Origin: UBA9926 sp023261215
GTDB taxonomy: Bacteria > Pseudomonadota > Gammaproteobacteria > Pseudomonadales > Azotimanducaceae
Assembly: GCA_038136035.1 (NCBI GenBank)
Contig: JAYPYV010000007.1
Span: forward strand, 23,149 to 87,148
Direction of reading: 5' to 3'
Length of the DNA: 64,000 nucleotides
Positions 47,882 to 56,642 of this stretch are shown in pieces. The notes under the pieces were generated by a model. It saw nothing but the letters and a program-made list of their open reading frames with translations, had not been told where the DNA came from and made no database searches. Every line of letters starts with the position of its first letter. Position 1 is the stretch's first letter. The position numbers and the translations under genes were made by a program.

Positions 47882-48679
47882 CTACAGGTCCATGACCAAA
47901 TGACGTTCTGCATCAAAGGGTAAGGCGATGGGATCCATGCCTCGCGGATACATGACGGCGCCTTGAGGCGCGTACTGAAGAATATAGGCCTTCCGGCATG
48001 ACTCGGTGAGATTTGGGCCTGTTCGATGCGGGGTTAGAGACGAAAAAAGCACCACATCGCCAGGTTTGGCTTCGATGGCGATGGGCTCATCTTGCAAGTC
48101 ATCCTCTTCACCCACGCACTGATAGCCGAGCGGCGTCTCCCAATGTTCCAGCGTGCCCATTCGGTGAGCGCGTGGGATCACCCAGGGGCAACCATTAGCC
48201 TTCGTCGCGTGTGTCAGGGGCACCCAACAAGTTAAATACGCCTCAGGCTCGACAAACGTATAGCCATTGTCCTGGTGCCAAGGGAATTCTTGATCCGTTT
48301 CGGGCTTCTTGTAGACCAACTGATCCCAGTACAGTAACGAGGCTTCGCCAATTAAATCGTGACACAGTGCCTTGAACAATGCGTCTGAAGCGAAAGCACG
48401 CGCAGTATCCGAACGCTTCACGATGTGCGTCGTAAAGGTGATGTCATCGGCCCGATTGATCAGAAAATGACCGCCGAAGCGCGACCTGAGTTCAGCCTCG
48501 CGCTCGGCCTCCAATTGGTCCGCTTCCTCGATCAATGCATCGAGGCGCGATATTGGGAGCACATCCTCCAACAAGAGATAGCCCTCCTCAAAATAATGCG
48601 TCTGATCCTCGCGAGTCAGCCGCTGAGGCGTGGTTGGCGCTCGCCAGTCAAACCCCTTTGTCCGAGTGTCAGGTCTCAA
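47882..48679 (-). CDS. phytanoyl-CoA dioxygenase (PhyH)-family Fe(II)/2-oxoglutarate oxygenase
   Basis: 265 residues, jelly-roll oxygenase of the PhyH family. The iron facial triad is His135 and Asp137 (WHQDNG) with His218 (LTPHRTGPN); Arg229 is placed to bind 2-oxoglutarate. PWVIPRAHRMG and KPGDVVLFSS are family-typical. Substrate unknown: the family includes hydroxylases of phytanoyl-CoA, ectoine and many small molecules. TTG start with GGAGG 9 bases ahead; overlaps phhB by 11 bp, so the two are coupled. Confidence 0.87.
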   Translation of the reverse strand: MRPDTRTKGFDWRAPTTPQRLTREDQTHYFEEGYLLLEDVLPISRLDALIEEADQLEAEREAELRSRFGGHFLINRADDITFTTHIVKRSDTARAFASDALFKALCHDLIGEASLLYWDQLVYKKPETDQEFPWHQDNGYTFVEPEAYLTCWVPLTHATKANGCPWVIPRAHRMGTLEHWETPLGYQCVGEEDDLQDEPIAIEAKPGDVVLFSSLTPHRTGPNLTESCRKAYILQYAPQGAVMYPRGMDPIALPFDAERHLVMDL

Positions 48680-48938
48680 GGGGCAACACCTCCGCTTTCT
48701 GCAGGCTGGCTAACGCTTCAATGTCGGCCGCAAGTCTCAAATCCTTCTCGGTCACTTGGTTGCCTGCATCATGCGTCGTTAGGGCGATATCGACCAAATT
48801 GTAGACATTGCGCCAATCTGGATGATGATCGTGGCGCTCCGCAAGGCGTGCGACATCTGACATGAAGGCGAATGCGTCTTGAAAATTCAAAAACCGCGCT
48901 CGCATTCGTAACACCTGTTGATCACGTTGAAAGCTCAT
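48669..48938 (-). CDS. phhB: pterin-4a-carbinolamine dehydratase
   Basis: 89 residues; recycles the hydroxypterin produced by aromatic amino-acid hydroxylases. The three histidines of the active site are in HDHHPDWRNVYNLVDIALTTHDAG. It is shorter at the N-terminus than the usual ~110-118 residues; the segment before LRMRARFLNFQDAFAFM is only ten residues. No phenylalanine hydroxylase is adjacent; instead it is coupled to a PhyH-family oxygenase. Confidence 0.9.
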   Translation of the reverse strand: MSFQRDQQVLRMRARFLNFQDAFAFMSDVARLAERHDHHPDWRNVYNLVDIALTTHDAGNQVTEKDLRLAADIEALASLQKAEVLPLET

Positions 48939-49140
48939 GACGCTATGCCGCCCTGGTTATTTCGCTCATTCTAATTGACCCCCAGTATTAAGGCTCGCTC
49001 CCTTTCAGCCCAACAAGTTCGAGGCCTAAGCGCGAACCCCATCAGACCCCAACCGGGTGCCCGGTACCACCCCCTTTTCCATCAACCACGCAGGTTCCAT
49101 GACGATCGCAATGGTCAGACACTATCATCCCATCAACACA

Positions 49141-49168
49141 AAACGCATCCTCCTCACAAGATGCGTTT
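49141..49168. repeat. perfect inverted repeat upstream of the beta-lactamase-like gene
   Basis: AAACGCATC, a 10-base spacer and GATGCGTTT: a perfect 9-bp inverted repeat 29 bp before the start at 49197, between divergent genes. Its placement and symmetry suit an operator for one or both. As RNA it would form a hairpin, but it lacks a U-tract on the plus strand. Confidence 0.6.
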
Positions 49169-49196
49169 AAGATGTCGCCAAATTCTGGAGCTCACG

Positions 49197-50051
49197 ATGG
49201 ACGAAAGCGTTCTCCTTAATCTCGCTCATTCAGTCGGAGTCGAAAGTCTACTGATCTCTCGGTTCTCCGATCGGCGAACCATCTTACTTACCACCCAGCC
49301 GAGCGCCCATCAGGACGTATTCCCTGGCGTTCTGAGCCTCCTATTTGCGGCAGGTGAGAAACATCTGTACGTCGAACGTTGGGATGCGATCAATCACATC
49401 GTCGAACCCGAGTGGACACAACTCAGCAAATGGGACGAAGCCAAGCTATCGGTCGAAACTTTGCTGGATATGACCAGCGGGATCGATCACGCGTTTGCGC
49501 AGGTGGGCGATATCGGTCATTCGTTTCGCTTCGAGCCCTCGATCCTGAGCAAATTAACTGAAGTCCTGGAAACTCAGACCGGTCAATCCCTCGGCAGCTT
49601 GATTTCCGATTGGTTAACGAGCCCTCTGGGCCTGCCTGAGACCGACTGCTTTGTCGAAGCCGTCGATTCACATCCCTCATATCAACTCAACATCAGCGCA
49701 GAAAGTATCCACCAAATCGGAATAGCCATGCTCAAGGGTGAACTCTTCGATGGCAGCTACCTCATGGCGATGCGCGAACCTGCCGAGTCGACTCAAAAAC
49801 ACTTTAGGCTCCTCTGGTGGAATCATCTTCCGTCGCTCCTGGAGGCGCTGGGCCAAGCCGCAGCGCCCACCTCAGCCCCAAAGGACCTGTTGATTGCAAC
49901 CGAAACCGGTCGGGTTTGCCTTGCCGTTTCCGGCGCACACGATCTGGTCATCACCGCGGTAGGGCACCCAAGCGGGGCTGATCGAGCGAGCGCACTCGCG
50001 CTTCTTGCAACACCAGCATTCTGGACAGCCCTGGAACTTAGTGGGTCCTAG
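49197..50051 (+). CDS. beta-lactamase-fold protein with degenerate active site
   Basis: 284 residues. The block LSVETLLDMTSGID matches the L-L-x-x-T-S-G-I of class C beta-lactamase/esterase (PF00144) proteins, and the stretch ILSKLTEVLETQTGQSLGSLISDWLTSPLGLPETD is the usual following helix. The catalytic motifs are not recognisable: no SxxK where it should be (the region reads QDVFPGVLSLLF), and the Y-x-N position reads FRFEPS. This suggests a non-enzymatic or highly diverged family member. The ATG has CTGGAG 6 bases upstream; the frame is open further upstream but those residues are unconvincing. Confidence 0.65.
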   Translation: MDESVLLNLAHSVGVESLLISRFSDRRTILLTTQPSAHQDVFPGVLSLLFAAGEKHLYVERWDAINHIVEPEWTQLSKWDEAKLSVETLLDMTSGIDHAFAQVGDIGHSFRFEPSILSKLTEVLETQTGQSLGSLISDWLTSPLGLPETDCFVEAVDSHPSYQLNISAESIHQIGIAMLKGELFDGSYLMAMREPAESTQKHFRLLWWNHLPSLLEALGQAAAPTSAPKDLLIATETGRVCLAVSGAHDLVITAVGHPSGADRASALALLATPAFWTALELSGS

Positions 50052-50148
50052 ACCCGCCTCTGGCCCATAGGGCCGCCCCCTCGTTTCGGCTGCTTTGCCA
50101 CATGGGAACCCTGTGATAGCCTCGATCGATATCTCACGAGGGCACGCT

Positions 50149-51348
50149 ATGGACCTTTCCTACGGCCAAGAATATGAAACGTTTAGAGAAGACGTTCGCA
50201 AGTTCATCGATCAATACATCGATCACCAACCGAAACCCGGTGCGGGTGCGAAAAGCCAGGAAGTGCGCGATTGGCAAAAGATTCTCATTGAGCATGGTTA
50301 TCACTCTCGCACGATTCCCAAGGCTTACGGAGGCTATGGCGCAGAACCTGACATACTGAAATCAAGGATCATCGCCGAAGAATTTAGCGCGGCTCAAATG
50401 AACACCGGCTTTGGTGGCCAGGGCATCAGTATGCTGACCCCGGTATTGCTTGAGATGGGCACGGAGGAGCAAAAACAGACGTTCATCAAGCCCACCATCC
50501 ACGCCGACATGATTTGGTGCCAGGGCTATTCTGAACCTGGTGCGGGCAGCGATCTTGCAAGCTTAACCACAAAGGCTGTGCTTGACGGCGATGAGTGGGT
50601 CATCAATGGTCAAAAAATTTGGACCAGCACGGCACATCTTGCAGACTGGATTTTCTGCCTGGTGAGAACTGAACCTGAAGCCCCCAAACATCAAGGCATC
50701 TCTTTCTTACTGTTCCGCATGGATACGCCAGGTATTGAAGTCAGGCCACTGGTGGATATGACCGGAAACGCAAACTTCAACGAAGTCTTTTTCACGGACG
50801 TCAGAGTGCCTAAGCACCAAATGGTGGGTCAGCGAGGGCAAGGCTGGCAGGTCGCGAACGCCATTTTGGGCCACGAGCGTGGTTCACTGGCGCCACCCGA
50901 CGCTGCGATGACGAGATTGAATGGCGTCATCAAGCTCATGCAACAAGAGACCATCTCTGGGCAGCGAGTCATGGATAATCCTGTGTTTCGCGATCGGCTC
51001 ATGAGACTGCAAGGCAGAGTACTGGCCATGCAGTACAACGACATGCGTCTGCTCTCCGCCCAGATCAACAAGAACCAAGACGTTCGGCTCGCGGGCATGA
51101 TCGTGAAATTATTGGGCACTGAGCTTAGACATGAGATTGAATGCCTTGGCATTGATGTCATGGGGGAGATCGGCATCAGCTATGGTGACAATCCTCACCT
51201 GCGCGGCGGCGGCTCATGGCAGCACCAATACATGTTCTACTTAGGCTTAATCATCGGCGGCGGCACATCGCAGATTCAGAAGAACATCATCAGTGAGCGG
51301 GGACTGGGCATGCCCAAAGAACCAAAATTTGCTGCTGCGGAGGCCTAA
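50149..51348 (+). CDS. acyl-CoA dehydrogenase, first subunit
   Basis: 399 residues; FAD-dependent alpha,beta-dehydrogenation of acyl-CoA. FAD and substrate signatures: QGYSEPGAGSDLASL, VINGQKIWTS, LLFRMDTPGIEVRPL, NEVFFTDVRVPKHQMVG and GHERGSLAPPDA. Starts MDLSYGQEYETFREDVRKFI at ATG 50149. Overall it resembles the FadE subunits of two-component (alpha2-beta2) enzymes known from steroid and branched-substrate degradation. The second subunit starts immediately after its stop. Confidence 0.9.
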   Translation: MDLSYGQEYETFREDVRKFIDQYIDHQPKPGAGAKSQEVRDWQKILIEHGYHSRTIPKAYGGYGAEPDILKSRIIAEEFSAAQMNTGFGGQGISMLTPVLLEMGTEEQKQTFIKPTIHADMIWCQGYSEPGAGSDLASLTTKAVLDGDEWVINGQKIWTSTAHLADWIFCLVRTEPEAPKHQGISFLLFRMDTPGIEVRPLVDMTGNANFNEVFFTDVRVPKHQMVGQRGQGWQVANAILGHERGSLAPPDAAMTRLNGVIKLMQQETISGQRVMDNPVFRDRLMRLQGRVLAMQYNDMRLLSAQINKNQDVRLAGMIVKLLGTELRHEIECLGIDVMGEIGISYGDNPHLRGGGSWQHQYMFYLGLIIGGGTSQIQKNIISERGLGMPKEPKFAAAEA

Positions 51349-52401
51349 ATGGAATTTGGATTATCTCAAGACCAGTTGTTGCTCCAAGACAGCGTCAAGA
51401 AATTTCTCTCAGCCGAAGTCCCGCTGGACGTGGTCAGAGGCATCGCCAAAGGCGAGCTGACTGATCAAACCGCTTGGGAGGGGATCACGCAAATGGGCCT
51501 CGCCGGACTTCTTATCCCGGAGGCACATGGCGGCGTAGGGCTCGGTATGCTGGACGCCGTCGTCGTCGCCGAGGCACTCGGTTACGCCCTCTGCCCGGGA
51601 CCGTTTCTGAGTTCTGCAGTGATGGCTGCTCATTACCTGAATGAAGCGGGTGCTACGGATTTACTGTCCGGCATTGCCGCCGGCACAACGCGTGTGGGCA
51701 TCGCTTTTTCAGAGGCCACGGGCGCAAGAAACAACACCCGGATTGAGACTTCCCAAGGCGCGCTCACGGGGACCGCCCTCTTTGCTCTCGACGCTGATGC
51801 TGATGGTTACTTAGTAGCGTTGAGTGATGGCCAGGTTCTTTATGCTGAAGCTTCTGAGCTTAAGAGACAAACGTTGACGACCATCGATTGCACTCGAACG
51901 GTGTGCGAACTCAATTTCGATGGCGCGCCAGCAACACTGATTTCCAAGGATGAGGCCCTTCTCAAGCGAACGATCAACCTTGGCCGGGCCATTCAAGCGG
52001 CAGACACCCTAGGCGCCGCCCAATGCATGCTCGACCAGGCGGTGGCCTACTCGCTCGATCGAAAACAGTTCAACCGGGCCATTGGCTCTTTTCAAGCAGT
52101 GAAACACATGTGTGCAGAAATGGCTTCACAGCTTGAGCCCTGCCGCGCCTTTGTCTGGTTTGCGGGTCACGCCTTTGACGAATCGGCAAAAGAAGCGGAT
52201 TTGACGGCCTGTCACGCCAAGGCGCATTTGGCTGAAGTCGGTCAATTTGTTGCGAAAACCAGCACTGAAGTTCACGGCGGCATGGGATTCACCGATCTCG
52301 TTGGTCTGCATTATTGGTTCAAGCGCGTGGGGTTCAACCGCCAACTGTTGGGCTCACCCGAGGGGGTGAGAGAGGAAGCTGCGGCGATTCAAAACTTCTA
52401 G
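51349..52401 (+). CDS. acyl-CoA dehydrogenase, second subunit
   Basis: 350 residues, abutting the previous gene (TAA then ATG). Architecture is the same family but shorter: MEFGLSQDQLLLQDSVKKFL, GLAGLLIPEAHGGVGLGMLDAV, RAIQAADTLGAAQCMLDQAVAYSLDRKQFNRAIGSFQAVKHMCAEM and VHGGMGFTDLVGLHYWFKR. The mid-domain FAD/substrate motif is weak (FSEATGARNNTR). Together with the 50149 protein it probably forms a heteromeric ACAD; the substrate is not evident. Confidence 0.88.
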   Translation: MEFGLSQDQLLLQDSVKKFLSAEVPLDVVRGIAKGELTDQTAWEGITQMGLAGLLIPEAHGGVGLGMLDAVVVAEALGYALCPGPFLSSAVMAAHYLNEAGATDLLSGIAAGTTRVGIAFSEATGARNNTRIETSQGALTGTALFALDADADGYLVALSDGQVLYAEASELKRQTLTTIDCTRTVCELNFDGAPATLISKDEALLKRTINLGRAIQAADTLGAAQCMLDQAVAYSLDRKQFNRAIGSFQAVKHMCAEMASQLEPCRAFVWFAGHAFDESAKEADLTACHAKAHLAEVGQFVAKTSTEVHGGMGFTDLVGLHYWFKRVGFNRQLLGSPEGVREEAAAIQNF

Positions 52402-52496
52402 CCTTGTTTCGAGGTGTCGCCTCAGTACAATGGCTTCCCAAATCATTGACCCCACGTGGACTGCAGGGCTCGTTTTAGTACGCCCGCGTCACGCCT

Positions 52497-54293
52497 ATGA
52501 CAAAACTGATTTCAAATTCTCTTCTTGGCAAGGCTGTTGTGCTCAGTCTCGTCATCTCTATTTTGGCAGGGACGTCAGTCTTTCTCCTGGGTTTAAAAGA
52601 AATCTTTACGATCGAAGAAGCTGAATTCATGGCCGCTTCTGATCGAGAGCTCGCCGCACTCGCTCAACACGTCGCCGTGCTTCAACGCCTTGATGCCCAG
52701 CCCGATTTAATTCAGTCAGCGTTTGAGAATCTGGTGGTCGACAACGCCCTCGTATCGCTGCGAATCAGCCAAGACCGTCAGATCCTCGCAACGCTCGATC
52801 GTCCTTGGCAAAACACCAACCGCCCTATCCTGGACCAGTTGACTGCCCGTCAACTAGAACGATCGGTTGCGGTCAGCGTGCCTGCGAATCCGCAAGTACT
52901 CACGGTGGAAGCCATCTATGACAGCCATCAGGTCTATCATTTATTTGCAGTGACCCAATGGGTCAACGCCCGCGCTGGGGTGATTCGGGTCTGTATCGTG
53001 GTCCTGATTGTTTCTCTCATTTTCTACTTTCTTTTTGACCGTCCCATTAAACACATCCTGAGTGCGCTCCGGCAGGGAGCACGTTCGCCGATCAGAATTG
53101 AGCGAAACCCAAACAACGAGGATGAGATTTCCAAACTCATCGACGCGCTCAATGACGCTTTTGAAAACGAACACATCAGCGCCGCGGAAAACCAAAACTT
53201 GCTGCTCGCGCTGCGCTCTGCTCCAGATCCTTGTTGGGTGTTTAAGACCCACTCCGGAGAGCCCATCTTTGTCAACGATGCCGCATGTACGAAGCTGGGA
53301 TACCCGCGAGAGACACTCATGCAACTTAAAGTTTGGTCCCTCTCTAACGACGGTGACCTTGCCAGCTATCAGGCGCTGTTAAAGACTGCGCGAGCAACCG
53401 ATGAAATCATCAGAACCTTTAGAGAAGTCACGACCGCATCGGGTGAAACCATTCATTTTGAGGTCACCATCCGTTATCTCGTGGTCAACGATGAAGGCGT
53501 GGCCGTGCTCTTCGCGCGCGACGTGGGCGAGCGAGAGGCATTACTGACCCGTATGAGCACGTCGGAGCGCTTCAAGACAATTGCCGAAATGTCAGGCGCC
53601 CTCGCGCACGATCTCAACAATAAGCTCCAGGTGGCCATGGGTAACCTTGAAATCGCGGGAGAGTCCGAAACTGGCTCGAATGAGCGTCTTGGGCTCATCA
53701 GAAAGGCAAAGTCGGTACTGGATACTGCTGCGGCTTCGGTCGATCAGTTGCTATCGTTCGCAAGACGGAAGTTCCTGCAAACTGAGAGCATTAATCTGAC
53801 TGAGACCTTGACCGAGCTGGTTCCGATGCTTGAGCAAAGCATCAGCCAAAAGATTCATTTCGAAGCGCAGCTCGACCCCCTGGCGACCCCCTTCTCCATA
53901 GACCCACAAATGCTATCCAGTTCGCTCATTCATATTGTTAATAACGCGGTTGAGGCGATGCCTGAAGGCGGCGATCTAACCCTTAAACTCAACGAGGAGC
54001 CCGTCATCAGTCCTGTGCGGGCGATAGACTCTCTGGTTCAGCCTGGACAGTACGCCGTTATCCGCGTCATGGACTCTGGCGAGGGCATCAGTGAGGAACA
54101 TCGGCCTCGAATTTTTGAACCCTTCTTCACCACGCGGGGTCGCGATCGAAGTCGCGGCTTGGGCCTTAGCATGGTGCATGGATTCGTTTTACAGTCGGGT
54201 GGTCATATCGATGTGCGGTCTGCCCCGGGAGTCGGCACCAGCGTTCAGATCTGGCTTCCCATTTCTTTGGCTGCAAAAGAGCAAGCCGCATGA
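52497..54293 (+). CDS. membrane sensor histidine kinase with PAS domain
   Basis: 598 residues. Membrane helices at about 13-34 and 162-181 enclose a ~127-residue periplasmic sensor. A HAMP-like segment, a PAS domain (about 235-345) and the kinase core follow: the phosphoacceptor His371 in GALAHDLNNKLQV, N-box IVNNAVEAMPEGG, G1 DSGEGIS, F-box EPFFTT and G2 RGLGLSMVHG. No response regulator is adjacent. Its TGA overlaps the next gene's ATG, so it is the first member of a tightly packed unit with a secreted peptidase and an ABC exporter. Confidence 0.93.
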   Translation: MTKLISNSLLGKAVVLSLVISILAGTSVFLLGLKEIFTIEEAEFMAASDRELAALAQHVAVLQRLDAQPDLIQSAFENLVVDNALVSLRISQDRQILATLDRPWQNTNRPILDQLTARQLERSVAVSVPANPQVLTVEAIYDSHQVYHLFAVTQWVNARAGVIRVCIVVLIVSLIFYFLFDRPIKHILSALRQGARSPIRIERNPNNEDEISKLIDALNDAFENEHISAAENQNLLLALRSAPDPCWVFKTHSGEPIFVNDAACTKLGYPRETLMQLKVWSLSNDGDLASYQALLKTARATDEIIRTFREVTTASGETIHFEVTIRYLVVNDEGVAVLFARDVGEREALLTRMSTSERFKTIAEMSGALAHDLNNKLQVAMGNLEIAGESETGSNERLGLIRKAKSVLDTAAASVDQLLSFARRKFLQTESINLTETLTELVPMLEQSISQKIHFEAQLDPLATPFSIDPQMLSSSLIHIVNNAVEAMPEGGDLTLKLNEEPVISPVRAIDSLVQPGQYAVIRVMDSGEGISEEHRPRIFEPFFTTRGRDRSRGLGLSMVHGFVLQSGGHIDVRSAPGVGTSVQIWLPISLAAKEQAA

Positions 54294-55927
54294 AGTCCTT
54301 CTTGATTCGAGTGCAACAACGTCTTGAGCGAAGGCGTATCAAGACCGGTAGTTCAGGCGAACACTTCGCAGCGTTGAGGGAGGCACCTGCCCTGCGCTCG
54401 GGGTTAGCGCGGCTCATGCACACCTCGGCGCCACACCCTTTGCTCTCGGTCCCTGTGGCCTGCCTGCTACTCAGTTTGAAACTGATGATGCTGGGTTTGA
54501 GCGCTTCTGCATCCAGTGAAGGGGTTTGCGAGGATCGCGAGGTCGAGGCGCTGCTCCGCATCGAGGAAAAAACCGTCTGCACACTGGTTCCTGTGCCCCT
54601 CGATCACAGTGACCCCAGTCAAGGGACCATCGAGCTGCGTGTTGTCACCATGCCCGCAACCTCGCGGAATCCGATGTCAGATCCAATGGTGTTCATCGCA
54701 GGCGGACCTGGACAATCAGCGGTCCGCACGGCACCTTTTTTTCTCAACCCCCATCGAGCACTCCGAACCGATCGAGATTTCGTTTTTGTCGACCAACGGG
54801 GGACAGGAGGTTCGGCGTCTCTCGCCTGTGCATCAGATCTGGATGCCCTTTTCTCCAAAGAACTTCAATGGTGGATGACGCAAGAGACGGCCATCCAGGC
54901 GCAAAAAGATGCATTGGCCCAGTGCTTGACCAAGCTCCCCTACTCGCCGAAACACTTCACCACCCAAGCGGCCGTCATTGATCTTGCCATCGTTTTGGAT
55001 CAACTGGGTTACGACCAAGTCAACCTGTTTGGCGTTTCGTATGGGACGCGTATGGCACTGAGTTTTTTGCGAGATCATGAGGCCCTTGTGCGGACCATGA
55101 TCCTTGATGCGGTCGCGCCCCACGCCATGGTCATACCCGCTCAAGTCGCCAAAGATGCTCGAGCCTCTCTCGAACAGGTGCTCGAAGCCTGCACGCTGGA
55201 TGCAGCGTGTGGCGCACGCTTTCCGAACATTCAAGAGATCCTCACGCTCGCAACCAACCGGCTCGAAGGGACGATCGGCCCGATCTCAACAACCGACCCT
55301 TTGACCGGAGAGATCATCAACATCACGACCTGGCCGGATATGCTCAGCAATATTCTGCGCGCGGGGCTTTATAGCCGAGAACTCATCAGGCTGTTTCCTT
55401 TGGCGTTGGAGCGAGGAAGTGAAGGGGATTTCGGTCCGCTCATTACAATTGCGGCGATGTTGGCGCAAGAGTCACCCAACGATCTTTCTCTTGGCATGAT
55501 GGCCTCTGTGCTTTGTAGTGAGGACATGACCCGTCTTAGCAGAACGGGCGATGGCCCAGGAGAGAGCAACCCCTTGCGGGACAGCATGGCCGAGATCTGC
55601 AGCTTCTGGCCTCACAACGCAGCGCCGGACGCGGAGTTTGCGCCTGTGATTTCAAGCGTTCCAACGCTATTGCTCTCAGGTCAGTTTGATCCCATCACGC
55701 CATCACACTACGCCGAATCCATTCGGTCTGATTTGACTCAGTCACAGCACATCGTGGTCGCCGGCGGCGCCCATGGGGTCTCAAGCCTCGGTTGTGTACC
55801 CCAGGTCGTGGAATCGTTCGTCAACACACCTGACCCACAGGGCCTTGATATCGAGTGCGCGAGAGACATTCAGGTGGCACCTTTTTTCCTATCCCCTGCG
55901 GGTGCATATAGGCTGTCAGATGATTGA
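54290..55927 (+). CDS. secreted TAP-like alpha/beta hydrolase (S33 peptidase)
   Basis: 545 residues. Catalytic serine Ser250 in NLFGVSYGTRMA, Asp in SGQFDPITPS, His in GGAHGVSS, and FVFVDQRGTGGSA; a TAP C-terminal domain follows, as in tripeptidyl aminopeptidases. The first ~42 residues are basic; MHTSAPHPLLSVPVACLLLSLKL (start 54416) is a good signal peptide, so the real start may be 54416. ATG 54290 overlaps the kinase stop (ATGA) and I keep it. Probable periplasmic exopeptidase or esterase. Overlaps natA by 8 bp. Confidence 0.88.
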   Translation: MKSFLIRVQQRLERRRIKTGSSGEHFAALREAPALRSGLARLMHTSAPHPLLSVPVACLLLSLKLMMLGLSASASSEGVCEDREVEALLRIEEKTVCTLVPVPLDHSDPSQGTIELRVVTMPATSRNPMSDPMVFIAGGPGQSAVRTAPFFLNPHRALRTDRDFVFVDQRGTGGSASLACASDLDALFSKELQWWMTQETAIQAQKDALAQCLTKLPYSPKHFTTQAAVIDLAIVLDQLGYDQVNLFGVSYGTRMALSFLRDHEALVRTMILDAVAPHAMVIPAQVAKDARASLEQVLEACTLDAACGARFPNIQEILTLATNRLEGTIGPISTTDPLTGEIINITTWPDMLSNILRAGLYSRELIRLFPLALERGSEGDFGPLITIAAMLAQESPNDLSLGMMASVLCSEDMTRLSRTGDGPGESNPLRDSMAEICSFWPHNAAPDAEFAPVISSVPTLLLSGQFDPITPSHYAESIRSDLTQSQHIVVAGGAHGVSSLGCVPQVVESFVNTPDPQGLDIECARDIQVAPFFLSPAGAYRLSDD

Positions 55928-56642
55928 AGTGCAAACGCTCAAAAAGGGCTTCGGGTCAATTCAAGCGGTCGCTGATGTGAGTTTTACCGCCAAACGCGGT
56001 CGTGTCACCGGCCTACTCGGTCCCAACGGTGCGGGCAAATCAACGACGCTGAGAATGATCTATGGTCTCCTCAGACCCGATCAAGGTGAGGTGAACATCG
56101 ACGGCGTCAATATTCACAATGCCCCTCTGGAGGCCAAATCACTGCTCGGCGTCCTGCCAGACGGTCATGGCCTCTATGCCAGGCTCACTGCCAGAGAACA
56201 CATCCTGTATTTCGGCGAACTCCACGGTCTTGACCGAGACACCCGAGAAACGAGAGCTCAAGCACTGATTGACCGACTGGATATGCAATCCATCGCCGAT
56301 CGACGGGTCGAAGGTTTCTCCCAGGGTGAGCGCATGAAAGTTTGTCTCGGCAGGGCGCTTGTTCATGCCCCTAGCAACATCGTGCTCGACGAACCCACCA
56401 ATGGTCTCGATGTTGCCAGTACTCGAAAGGTCCGAGAGATGATTAACCTTCTGAGAGACGAAGGTCTGACTGTGCTCTTTTCAAGCCACCTCATGCATGA
56501 AGTGGCACGGCTCTGTGATGACATCATCATCATCAACGAGGGTCGCGTGATCGCAGAGGGAACACCGGACGAGATCAGAGCTCAAGGGCAAAGTGACCAA
56601 CTCGAAGATGCCTTCCTGAACCTTCTGGAAGCCCCACTATGA
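55920..56642 (+). CDS. ABC transporter ATP-binding protein (NatA type)
   Basis: 240 residues. Walker A GPNGAGKST, Q-loop region, signature FSQGERMKV (in place of LSGGQ), Walker B NIVLDEPTNGLD and H-loop SSHLMHE. Resembles the NatA/ABC-2 ATPases. The ATG is 8 bp inside the hydrolase gene; the frame extends upstream but the family N-terminus MIEVQTLKKGFG fixes the start. Partner permease follows with ATGA overlap. Confidence 0.93.
   Translation: MIEVQTLKKGFGSIQAVADVSFTAKRGRVTGLLGPNGAGKSTTLRMIYGLLRPDQGEVNIDGVNIHNAPLEAKSLLGVLPDGHGLYARLTAREHILYFGELHGLDRDTRETRAQALIDRLDMQSIADRRVEGFSQGERMKVCLGRALVHAPSNIVLDEPTNGLDVASTRKVREMINLLRDEGLTVLFSSHLMHEVARLCDDIIIINEGRVIAEGTPDEIRAQGQSDQLEDAFLNLLEAPL

Noticed and set aside
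47639..47923. 94-residue plus-strand frame beginning DLSDFWDSDS
   Set aside because: TTG start without a ribosome-binding site, overlaps phyH, and no recognised domain.
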